This document shows, in pieces, positions 7,228 through 13,082 of a stretch of DNA of 17,668 nt. The stretch lies in NCBI GenBank assembly GCA_900551225.1, contig URUZ01000065.1, positions 1 through 17,668 of the forward strand, read 5' to 3'. The notes beneath the pieces were generated by a model that made no database searches, had not been told where the DNA came from, and worked only from the letters and a program-made list of their open reading frames with translations. How positions within the stretch are numbered: the stretch's first letter is position 1; each line of letters opens with the position of its first letter. Origin of the DNA: an uncultured Clostridium sp. (GTDB taxonomy: Bacteria > Bacillota > Clostridia > Lachnospirales > Lachnospiraceae). The translations under genes were made by a program, and so were the position numbers.

Positions 7228-8412
7228 ATGTCAAACGGAAGATTTGGAATACATGGAGGCCGGTTTATCCCGGAGACGCTGATGAGCGCCGTTACAGAGC
7301 TGGAAGAGGCCTATGAACATTATAAAAACGACCCTGAGTTCACAGCGGAGCTGGGAGAACTGCTCAATGAGTACACAGGCCGTCCGTCCCGCCTTTACTA
7401 CGCAAAAAAGATGACAGAGGACCTGGGAGGTGCTAAGATCTATTTAAAGAGGGAAGATTTAAACCACACCGGCTCCCACAAGATCAACAACGCCCTTGGC
7501 CAGGTGCTTCTGGCCAAAAAGATGGGCAAGACCCGGGTGATCGCCGAGACAGGCGCCGGCCAGCACGGCGTAGCCACGGCCACGGCGGCGGCTCTCTTGG
7601 GGCTGGAGTGCGAGGTGTACATGGGCAAGGAGGACACGGACAGGCAGGCTCTGAACGTGTACCGCATGGAGCTTCTGGGAGCGAAGGTCCACCCTGTGAC
7701 CAGCGGCACCCAGACCTTAAAGGATGCGGTAAATGAGACCCTGAGAGAGTGGACCGGCCGGGTGGCCGACACCCATTACGTCATCGGATCTGTGATGGGT
7801 CCCCACCCATTTCCCATGATGGTGAGAGACTTCCAGAGTGTGATTGGGCGGGAGATCAAGGAGCAGCTTCAGGTAAAAGAAGGGAAGCTTCCCGACATGG
7901 TCATCGCCTGTGTGGGCGGCGGAAGCAACGCCATGGGAGCCTTTTACGAATTTATAGAAGATCCCTCGGTCCAGCTGGTGGGCTGCGAAGCTGCAGGCCT
8001 GGGCATTGACTCGGATAAGACCGCGGCTACCATCTCCACCGGCAGCGAGGGGATCTTCCACGGCATGAAATCCTACTTCTGCCAGGACCAGTTCGGACAG
8101 ATCGCGCCGGTATACTCCATCTCTGCGGGCCTGGATTATCCGGGTATTGGGCCGGAACACGCCCACCTTCACGATACCGGGCGGGCCAAATACGTGCCGG
8201 TTACGGATGACGAGGCAGTGGACTCCTTCGAGTACCTGTCCAGGATGGAGGGGATCATCCCCGCGGTGGAGAGCGCCCACGCTGTGGCCTACGCCAGGAA
8301 AGCGGCTCCATCTATGGGTAAGGATCAGGTGATTGTGATCAACCTTTCGGGCAGAGGGGACAAAGATGTGGCGGCTATTGCCAGATACAGGGGGGTTGAT
8401 ATCTATGAATAG
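7228..8412 (+). CDS. trpB: Tryptophan synthase beta chain
   Basis: This 394-residue PLP enzyme joins indole to serine to make tryptophan. The PLP lysine is Lys85 in SHKINNALGQ. ETGAGQHGVATAT is the conserved loop around the catalytic region, and GGGSNAMG binds the PLP phosphate. The N-terminus NGRFGIHGGRFIPETL and the overall length mark it as the canonical TrpB1 type that works in an alpha2beta2 complex with TrpA, rather than TrpB2. AAGGAG lies upstream of the ATG. The stop at 8410-8412 lies inside the trpA start region, an 8-nt overlap that fits coupled synthesis of the two subunits. Confidence 0.97.
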   Translation: MSNGRFGIHGGRFIPETLMSAVTELEEAYEHYKNDPEFTAELGELLNEYTGRPSRLYYAKKMTEDLGGAKIYLKREDLNHTGSHKINNALGQVLLAKKMGKTRVIAETGAGQHGVATATAAALLGLECEVYMGKEDTDRQALNVYRMELLGAKVHPVTSGTQTLKDAVNETLREWTGRVADTHYVIGSVMGPHPFPMMVRDFQSVIGREIKEQLQVKEGKLPDMVIACVGGGSNAMGAFYEFIEDPSVQLVGCEAAGLGIDSDKTAATISTGSEGIFHGMKSYFCQDQFGQIAPVYSISAGLDYPGIGPEHAHLHDTGRAKYVPVTDDEAVDSFEYLSRMEGIIPAVESAHAVAYARKAAPSMGKDQVIVINLSGRGDKDVAAIARYRGVDIYE

Positions 8413-9181
8413 AATTCAGGAAGTATTTAATAATAAGAAGGCGTTCATTCCGTTTATCACTGCCGGGGACCCGGATCTGGAGACTACGGAGCAGCTGGCA
8501 GTGTCCATGGCCCAGGCCGGGGCGGATCTCATCGAGCTGGGAATTCCCTTCTCAGACCCAGTGGCAGAAGGTATTGTGATCCAGGAGGCGGATCTGCGGG
8601 CCTTGGAGGCAGGGGCCACCACGGACAAAATTTTTGACTGCGCGGCGCGTATCCGCCGGCAGACTGATGTGCCTCTGGCATTTATGACCTATATTAACCC
8701 GGTTTTTGTCTACGGGGCGGAGCGTTTCATCAGCCGCGCGGTCCAGTGCGGCGTGGATGCGCTGATTGTGCCGGATATGCCCTTTGAGGAACGCCAGGAG
8801 CTGCTGCCGGCCTGCCGCAAATACGGCATGACCCTGATCTATCTGGTGGCCCCCACCTCCAAGGAGCGGGCCCAGGCCATTGCCAGGGAGTCTGAGGGCT
8901 TCGTGTACTGCGTCTCCTCCATGGGCGTCACAGGCGTGAGAAACCAGATCACCACCGACATTTCCGCCATGGTGAACACTGTGAAACAGGCAAAGGATGT
9001 GCCCTGCGCCGTGGGCTTTGGCATATCCACACCGGAGCAGGCCCGGCAGATGGCCGCAGCGGCCGACGGGGTCATAGTGGGCAGCTTCATTGTAAAGCTG
9101 GTGGCCAGGTACGGCAGAGACTGCATAGAGCCGGTCTGCCGGTATGTGCGGGAAATGAAGGCCGCCGTGACTGAGGCTTAA
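8405..9181 (+). CDS. trpA: Tryptophan synthase alpha chain
   Basis: This 258-residue TIM-barrel subunit cleaves indole-3-glycerol phosphate to indole and glyceraldehyde 3-phosphate, feeding indole to TrpB. The start ATG at 8405 overlaps trpB by eight bases; an upstream ATG at 8366 would sit inside trpB and add 13 unrelated residues. Catalytic Glu44 in IELGIPFSDP matches Glu49 of the Salmonella enzyme. The second catalytic acid, Asp60 in Salmonella (ADGP), is Glu55 here (AEGI), and the following Pro is Ile. GVTGVRN and VGFGIST, which bind the substrate phosphate, are intact. It is the last gene of the operon. Confidence 0.96.
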   Translation: MNRIQEVFNNKKAFIPFITAGDPDLETTEQLAVSMAQAGADLIELGIPFSDPVAEGIVIQEADLRALEAGATTDKIFDCAARIRRQTDVPLAFMTYINPVFVYGAERFISRAVQCGVDALIVPDMPFEERQELLPACRKYGMTLIYLVAPTSKERAQAIARESEGFVYCVSSMGVTGVRNQITTDISAMVNTVKQAKDVPCAVGFGISTPEQARQMAAAADGVIVGSFIVKLVARYGRDCIEPVCRYVREMKAAVTEA

Positions 9182-9355
9182 AACCGCGAACCATAGGTTT
9201 TGCCGGTATTTTAATGTGTATCATAAAAAAGTGTGCCTTAAAATGAACCGTTTCCTGGTTTCATACCTCTATATAACAGGTGCACCGAAAAAAATGGAAG
9301 CGCCGCCGGAACCGATGAGGACCGGCGGCCTTCTTGGCGAAGGAGAGGATACGAT
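9182..9355 (+). other. trpA-sigma factor intergenic region with GC-rich hairpin
   Basis: A perfect 8-bp stem, GCCGCCGG (9302-9309) with CCGGCGGC (9322-9329), is followed only by CTTCTTGG, so it is a poor terminator. It sits 11 nt before the sigma factor's ribosome binding site. Upstream, ATGAACC at 9243-9249 and GGTTTCAT near 9258-9265 form an imperfect inverted repeat, and TATAAC at 9272-9277 could be a -10. I see no strong trp operon terminator here, so the hairpin may be either a weak one or part of the sigma gene's leader. Confidence 0.45.
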
Positions 9356-9928
9356 GTGGAGATAGAGAGAGCGGATGAAGAACTGGTCCGCCGGATGATG
9401 GCGGATGACAGGGAGGCGTTTGACCAACTGATGGAGCACTATTATCCAAAAATGCTCCGCATGGCATACTTGATTTCCGGAAGTTTTGCAGACAGTGAGG
9501 ACATTGTGCAGGAGACATTTGTGCTGTGTTATGTGAACCGCAGAAAGATCAGGGAGCCCCGGTATTTTGAGCGGTGGCTGTACAAGACCCTGACCCGGGA
9601 GGCATGGCGGATATGCCGGAAGAGCCGGAGAGAGCAGCCTGTGGAGGAAGTGTTCGGTGAGGACACGCCGGGCAATGCCTCGGTGCTGGATGAAGTGATG
9701 AAGAATACCAGGGACAGGGATCTGTATCTGGCCATTGCCAAGCTTCCGGCCAAACAGAGGACTGCTGTGGTTCTGTACTATTTTAATTGTATGGGCACAA
9801 AAGAGATTGCAAAGGTCATGGGCTGTCTGGAAGGAACTGTAAAATCCAGGCTGTTTACAGCCAGGACTAATTTAAAAGAGACATTGGAACATAGCCGGCA
9901 GGCCCTGGGAAAGGAGGCAGCCCTATGA
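9356..9928 (+). CDS. ECF-type RNA polymerase sigma factor
   Basis: This 190-residue sigma-70 family protein has only regions 2 and 4, the extracytoplasmic-function layout. Region 2 spans about residues 10-80 with FDQLMEHYYPKMLRMAYLIS and DSEDIVQETF, the core-binding and -10 recognition part. Region 4 spans about 120-178 with LPAKQRTAVVLYYFNC and the helix-turn-helix MGTKEIAKVMGCLEGTVKSR. The start is GTG at 9356, seven bases after AGGAGAGG; the ATG two bases earlier is in another frame and stops after three codons. The stop overlaps the next gene by four bases. The next gene encodes a membrane protein, the usual arrangement of a sigma factor and its anti-sigma. The signal sensed and the regulon are unknown. 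Confidence 0.92.
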   Translation: MEIERADEELVRRMMADDREAFDQLMEHYYPKMLRMAYLISGSFADSEDIVQETFVLCYVNRRKIREPRYFERWLYKTLTREAWRICRKSRREQPVEEVFGEDTPGNASVLDEVMKNTRDRDLYLAIAKLPAKQRTAVVLYYFNCMGTKEIAKVMGCLEGTVKSRLFTARTNLKETLEHSRQALGKEAAL

Positions 9929-10722
9929 AACAAGCAGATCAGGAAGTGAGCAGCACCGAGCTGGACAGCAGTATCCGGCGCGCACTGGCCAGGACGGCAG
10001 AGACGGTACCCACAGCCCCGGAAGATTCTCTGAGGCTGCGCAGATCGGTTAACCGTAAAATAGAGGAGGAAACCAGGATGAGAAAATGGAGTGCAAAAAA
10101 GATAATCGTGATTGCCGCAGCGGTGTGTGTGTTCGGAAGCATCACAGCCATTGCCGCGGGGAAGATCGCCGGCACTGCGTCCCATAGCAACTGGAACGAG
10201 GCGGTCTATGGATATGAGAAGATTCTGAAGATGAAAAAAGATCTGAAGCTGGAGGCCAAGGTCCCGGAGAAGCTGACCAACGGATATGTGGTGGACAGCG
10301 GTATGCCCGTCCATGATGAGTCCGTGGATGAGGACGGGAATGTAGTGAAAACAGCCACCAGCCTGTCCACAGTCTATAAAAAGGAAGGTATGGAGGATCT
10401 CTATGTGGAGGCGGGAACAACGCTGTGGTCCGGGGAAACGGAGTTCGGCCGGACCTTCCGGCACAATGATATCACCATCGGTTACAACAGCACCCACATG
10501 CGCCTTGTGCCGCCGGATTATAAAGTATCGGCGGAGGAGCAGGCCCAGATTGATGCCGGGACCCTGGCCCTGGCCTACGGTTCCGATCAGGTGGAGGATC
10601 AGCAGATGGTCACCGTTGCATGGATTCAGGACGGCATCCAATATTCCATCGCAGTGCCCGACACCACCTTGACGGCCGAGGAATTCGCCCAGATAGCGGG
10701 AGAATTTATTGACATGAAATAG
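9925..10722 (+). CDS. Probable membrane anti-sigma/sensor protein (DUF4367-like)
   Basis: This 265-residue protein is coupled to the sigma factor by an ATGA overlap. It has a charged cytoplasmic N-terminus (1-58), one membrane helix (about 60-79, KIIVIAAAVCVFGSITAIAA) and an extracellular domain of about 185 residues. The extracellular C-terminus, with VAWIQDGIQYSIAVPDTTLT and EEFAQIAGEFI, resembles the DUF4367 fold seen on clostridial anti-sigma-like proteins; this is recall, not a search. The cytoplasmic part contains no His or Cys, so the zinc anti-sigma motif HxxxCxxC is absent. Position and topology support an anti-sigma role. It could instead be only a sensor or accessory protein. Confidence 0.72.
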   Translation: MKQADQEVSSTELDSSIRRALARTAETVPTAPEDSLRLRRSVNRKIEEETRMRKWSAKKIIVIAAAVCVFGSITAIAAGKIAGTASHSNWNEAVYGYEKILKMKKDLKLEAKVPEKLTNGYVVDSGMPVHDESVDEDGNVVKTATSLSTVYKKEGMEDLYVEAGTTLWSGETEFGRTFRHNDITIGYNSTHMRLVPPDYKVSAEEQAQIDAGTLALAYGSDQVEDQQMVTVAWIQDGIQYSIAVPDTTLTAEEFAQIAGEFIDMK

Positions 10723-10739
10723 AGCTTTATGTAAGAATA

Positions 10740-10777
10740 CCCCGGCAGAACGTGGATCACACGCTCTGCCGGGGTTT
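10740..10777 (+). terminator. Intrinsic terminator after the sigma/anti-sigma pair
   Basis: A perfect 10-bp stem, CCCCGGCAGA (10740-10749) with TCTGCCGGGG (10765-10774), has an inner CGTG/CACG pairing in the loop and is followed by a short TTT. It lies between convergent genes, so it may slow transcription from both sides. Confidence 0.7.
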
Positions 10778-10810
10778 GCTGTGCCGGCCGCTGTTAACGG
10801 GCAATGCGTG

Positions 10811-11524
10811 TCAGCCGCAGGCCTTCACAAAGCTTGCAAACAGATTTTTCGCCGTCTCATCATTCTGCCAGTAATATTCCGGATGCCACTGCACGGCAAC
10901 CAGATAAGGGTAATCCGCCTTCTCCAGCCCTTCCACCAGCCCGCCATGGGCAAAGGCTGTGGCTGTCAGGCCGGGCGCCAGGGTGCGGACTGCCTGGTGA
11001 TGGGAACTGTTGACCGCGATCCTGGCCTTACCGCCTGCCATCTCTGCCAGCCGGGTTCCCGGGACCACATCCACATAGTGGCTGGGCGTTGTACAGCCGT
11101 AGGGCTGACGGTGTGCCACCTTAAAATCTGTCTCAAACTGGCTGGGAAGGTCCTGATAGATATCCCCGCCCAGGAATACATTGATCTCCTGGATGCCCCG
11201 GCAGATGCCCAGAATCGGCTTTCCCGCCTTCATCACCAGCTCGAACAGCTCCTTCTCCATGGTGTCCCTTGGAATGGAGACATTCCCGCAGTTAAGCTGC
11301 GTATCCTCACCGAACATCAGAGGGTGCAGGTCCGGTCCGCCGGAGAACAGAAAACCGTCACACAGCTCCACCAGCTGCTGCCGGTCTTCCCGGGACCCTT
11401 CCATGGGCAGAAGGATGGGCACGCCGCCGGCCCCTGCCACAGCGCGCAGGTAATTGGCCCGCATACTGATCTCTTCACTCTCTGTGTTGTGGGAAGGCGT
11501 GATTCCGATAATTGGCTTCTTCAT
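10811..11524 (-). CDS. Gamma-glutamyl-gamma-aminobutyrate hydrolase family protein (peptidase C26, class I GATase)
   Basis: This 237-residue protein belongs to the class I glutamine amidotransferase-like C26 family, which includes PuuD. Members hydrolyse gamma-glutamyl bonds, for example gamma-glutamyl-GABA in putrescine breakdown. The nucleophile is Cys108 in ILGICRGIQE, and His214 and Glu216 in VQWHPE complete the triad. SGGPDLHP near residue 61 is typical of the family. The start is ATG at 11524 with GGAGG eleven bases upstream. The TTG at 11542 is rejected because it overlaps that GGAGG. No synthetase partner for putrescine catabolism is nearby, so the true substrate is open. It lies just after the ferredoxin terminator with little room for its own promoter. 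Confidence 0.87.
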   Translation of the reverse strand: MKKPIIGITPSHNTESEEISMRANYLRAVAGAGGVPILLPMEGSREDRQQLVELCDGFLFSGGPDLHPLMFGEDTQLNCGNVSIPRDTMEKELFELVMKAGKPILGICRGIQEINVFLGGDIYQDLPSQFETDFKVAHRQPYGCTTPSHYVDVVPGTRLAEMAGGKARIAVNSSHHQAVRTLAPGLTATAFAHGGLVEGLEKADYPYLVAVQWHPEYYWQNDETAKNLFASFVKACG

Positions 11525-11556
11525 AGCAATTTTAACCTCCAATATTGTTTACATTA

Positions 11557-11588
11557 GAAAAAGAGCCCCTTCCGTAAGGAAGAGGCCC
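11557..11588 (-). terminator. Intrinsic terminator after the ferredoxin gene
   Basis: On the minus strand an 11-bp stem (two G-U pairs) joins GGGCCTCTTCC (11588-11578) to GGAAGGGGCTC (11573-11563) around a TTAC loop. Five T residues follow at 11562-11558. It separates the ferredoxin gene from the C26 hydrolase gene. Confidence 0.85.
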
Positions 11589-11600
11589 TTATGTAGCTTA

Positions 11601-11768
11601 TTAGCCTTCGATAGCTCCGGTGGGGCATGCAGCTGCGCAGGTGCCGCAATCGATACAGGTATCAGCATCGATAACGTACTTGTCATCACCCTCAGAGATA
11701 GCGCCTACTGGACATTCGCCAGCACAGCTTCCACAGCTAACACAAGAATCATTGATAACATATGCCAT
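11601..11768 (-). CDS. 2[4Fe-4S] ferredoxin
   Basis: This 55-residue clostridial-type ferredoxin starts MAYVINDSCVSCGSC. Two CxxCxxCxxxCP motifs bind the clusters: Cys9, 12, 15 with Cys19-Pro, and Cys38, 41, 44 with Cys48-Pro. The internal repeat and the GAI after each motif are classic. It is a small soluble low-potential electron carrier for pyruvate oxidation, hydrogenases and radical enzymes. The ATG has GGAGG eight bases upstream, a promoter lies at 11838-11810 and a strong terminator follows, so it is probably made as an abundant short transcript. It lies directly after the pfl activating-enzyme gene, whose [4Fe-4S] cluster must be reduced by such a carrier; that link is inference. Confidence 0.96.
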   Translation of the reverse strand: MAYVINDSCVSCGSCAGECPVGAISEGDDKYVIDADTCIDCGTCAAACPTGAIEG

Positions 11769-11809
11769 TGGTAATTACCTCCTTATCTTTATTGTTTCAT
11801 TGTGCTTAT

Positions 11810-11838
11810 ATTCTATACTATAATCTCTAATTATTCAA
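11810..11838 (-). promoter_or_regulatory. Sigma-A promoter of the ferredoxin gene
   Basis: On the minus strand TTGAAT at 11838-11833, a 17-nt spacer and TAGAAT at 11815-11810 form a good promoter (four and five of six matches) about 40 bases before the ferredoxin ATG. Confidence 0.7.
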
Positions 11839-11885
11839 GAGGAAAATTCAGGGGCATTGTTTAAAATCAAGAGCAATGTTGCTGA

Positions 11886-12641
11886 TCACTCCGCAGAGCA
11901 ATTGCGCTGTTCCCTCATTCCCCTCAGAATTATTTTCCTGGCTTCTGCCGCTTTGTCCTTAGGGAGGGGTTCAACATCCTCAAGGGGGTAGGGGATTCCC
12001 AATGCCTTGTACTTGACCTTGCCCATATCATGATAGGGAAGCACATCCAGGGCCTTAATATTCTTCAGGGTTCCCAGAAATGTTCCCAGCCGGTACAGGT
12101 AATCCTCATTGTCCGTGATTCCAGGGACCACAACGTGGCGGACCCACACCGGGACCTGCTTTTTGTCCAGATACCGGGCAAAGGCCAGGATATTGTGCTG
12201 GGGCTGCCCGCACAGTTTCTCATGCTCCCTGGGATCAATGTGCTTGATATCCAGCAGCACCAGATTGGTCACAGCCATCAGCCGGTCAAAGCGCCCCAGC
12301 AGTCCCGGGGAATCCGGGCGGAAGGTGACGCCTGAGGTGTCCAGACAGGTGTGGATGCCCCGTTTTGCAGCAGCCTCAAACAGTTCGGTGACAAAGCTCA
12401 TCTGCATCAGAGGCTCGCCGCCGCTGACCGTGATTCCGCCCCGCTTGTAGAAGTGCCGTGCATTTTCATATTGGGTGAGAATCTGCTCCACTGTCATGGG
12501 ATTGCCGCCGCGGGGGTCCCAGGTATCCGGATTGTGGCAGTAAAGGCAGCGCATGGGGCAGCCGCTTAAGAAGATCACCATGCGGATGCCAGGGCCGTCC
12601 ACAGTGCCAAAGCTTTCGATTGAATGAATCCTTCCGATCAT
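11886..12641 (-). CDS. pflA: Pyruvate formate-lyase activating enzyme
   Basis: This 251-residue radical SAM enzyme abstracts hydrogen from the glycine of pyruvate formate-lyase to create the stable glycyl radical. The cluster motif CxxxCxxC is Cys28, Cys32 and Cys35 in SGCPMRCLYCHNPD. The N-terminal FGTVDGPGIR is the PFL-activase signature, and ITVSGGEPLMQ is the SAM-contacting GGE motif. It has family length and no extra ferredoxin domain, so it is the compact PflA type rather than the larger glycerol-dehydratase activases. GGGAGG lies eleven bases before the ATG. It is third in the split pfl operon, 118 nt after the glycyl-radical subunit, and would have to act on that detached subunit in complex with the large one. 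Confidence 0.96.
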   Translation of the reverse strand: MIGRIHSIESFGTVDGPGIRMVIFLSGCPMRCLYCHNPDTWDPRGGNPMTVEQILTQYENARHFYKRGGITVSGGEPLMQMSFVTELFEAAAKRGIHTCLDTSGVTFRPDSPGLLGRFDRLMAVTNLVLLDIKHIDPREHEKLCGQPQHNILAFARYLDKKQVPVWVRHVVVPGITDNEDYLYRLGTFLGTLKNIKALDVLPYHDMGKVKYKALGIPYPLEDVEPLPKDKAAEARKIILRGMREQRNCSAE

Positions 12642-12759
12642 AATGAATACAGCCTCCCTTCGCGGCCTGCATGCCGCAGAAATCAGTTTCGGGTAAAAGG
12701 GCCGCAGGTTGGTAAAAGGAGAGAACCAATGGCTGCGGCCGCAGATATTACAATGTGAA
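12642..12759 (-). other. Spacer between the glycyl-radical subunit and pflA
   Basis: This 118-nt gap has no T-rich terminator. It contains the palindrome TGCGGCCGCA near 12734-12743 and a small hairpin GCGGC (12662-12666) with GCCGC (12673-12677) just upstream of the pflA ribosome binding site. These may temper pflA expression relative to the structural subunits, since activase is needed in small amounts; that is a guess. Confidence 0.35.
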
Positions 12760-13005
12760 TCAGATCGAGGTATGGAAGGTTCTGGAGATAACCTCGTCCT
12801 GCTGTTCCTTGGTCAGATTGTTGAAGTTCACGGCATAGCCGGATACGCGCACAGTCAGCTGAGGATATTTCTCAGGGTGAGCTTGGGCGTCCAGCAGGGT
12901 ATCTTTGCTGAATACGTTTACATTTAAATGGTGTCCGCCTTCCTGGGCATATCCGTCCAGCAGGGCTACCAGGTTGTCGATTTGTGATGCACTTGCTTTT
13001 TCCAT
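12760..13005 (-). CDS. Stand-alone glycyl-radical domain subunit of pyruvate formate-lyase (GrcA-like)
   Basis: This 81-residue protein corresponds to the extreme C-terminus of PFL. The line-up is clear: NLVALLDGYA, HHLNVNVFSKDTLLDA, PEKYPQL and the radical motif RVSGYAV with Gly56, then FNNLTKEQQDEVISRTF. In E. coli this region is fused to PflB, with Gly734 as the radical site. There the separate protein GrcA/YfiD can replace an oxygen-cleaved end. Here the main PFL lacks the domain, so this subunit should be obligatory. It has its own start with GAGAGGA six bases upstream, six non-homologous residues at the N-terminus and no Cys. It follows the large-subunit gene by 77 nt. Confidence 0.93.
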   Translation of the reverse strand: MEKASASQIDNLVALLDGYAQEGGHHLNVNVFSKDTLLDAQAHPEKYPQLTVRVSGYAVNFNNLTKEQQDEVISRTFHTSI

Positions 13006-13082
13006 GTGATGTCCTCTCTTTCTATTGCCGCCCGCGTGGAATATCCAGGCTGGGCCGGTGCTTTTACGGCGGGGAGCTGTAA

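Noticed and set aside
9180..9200. AAAACC/GGTTTT repeat as the trp operon terminator
   Set aside because: The stem is only six A/T-rich pairs with a ten-base loop and the T-tract is interrupted; too weak to call.
11840..11885. Terminator after pflA
   Set aside because: Only a weak CATTG/CAATG pairing is present with no T-run, so no terminator is called; pfl transcripts may read on toward the ferredoxin gene.
12734..12743. Perfect TGCGGCCGCA palindrome as a regulator site
   Set aside because: A single 10-bp GC palindrome in GC-rich sequence, inside a transcribed spacer, is not enough evidence.
13006..13082. Split PFL explained as a sequencing frameshift
   Set aside because: The 77-nt gap, the 35-residue unrelated tail on the large subunit, the separate start codon and its well-spaced GAGAGGA argue for two real genes.
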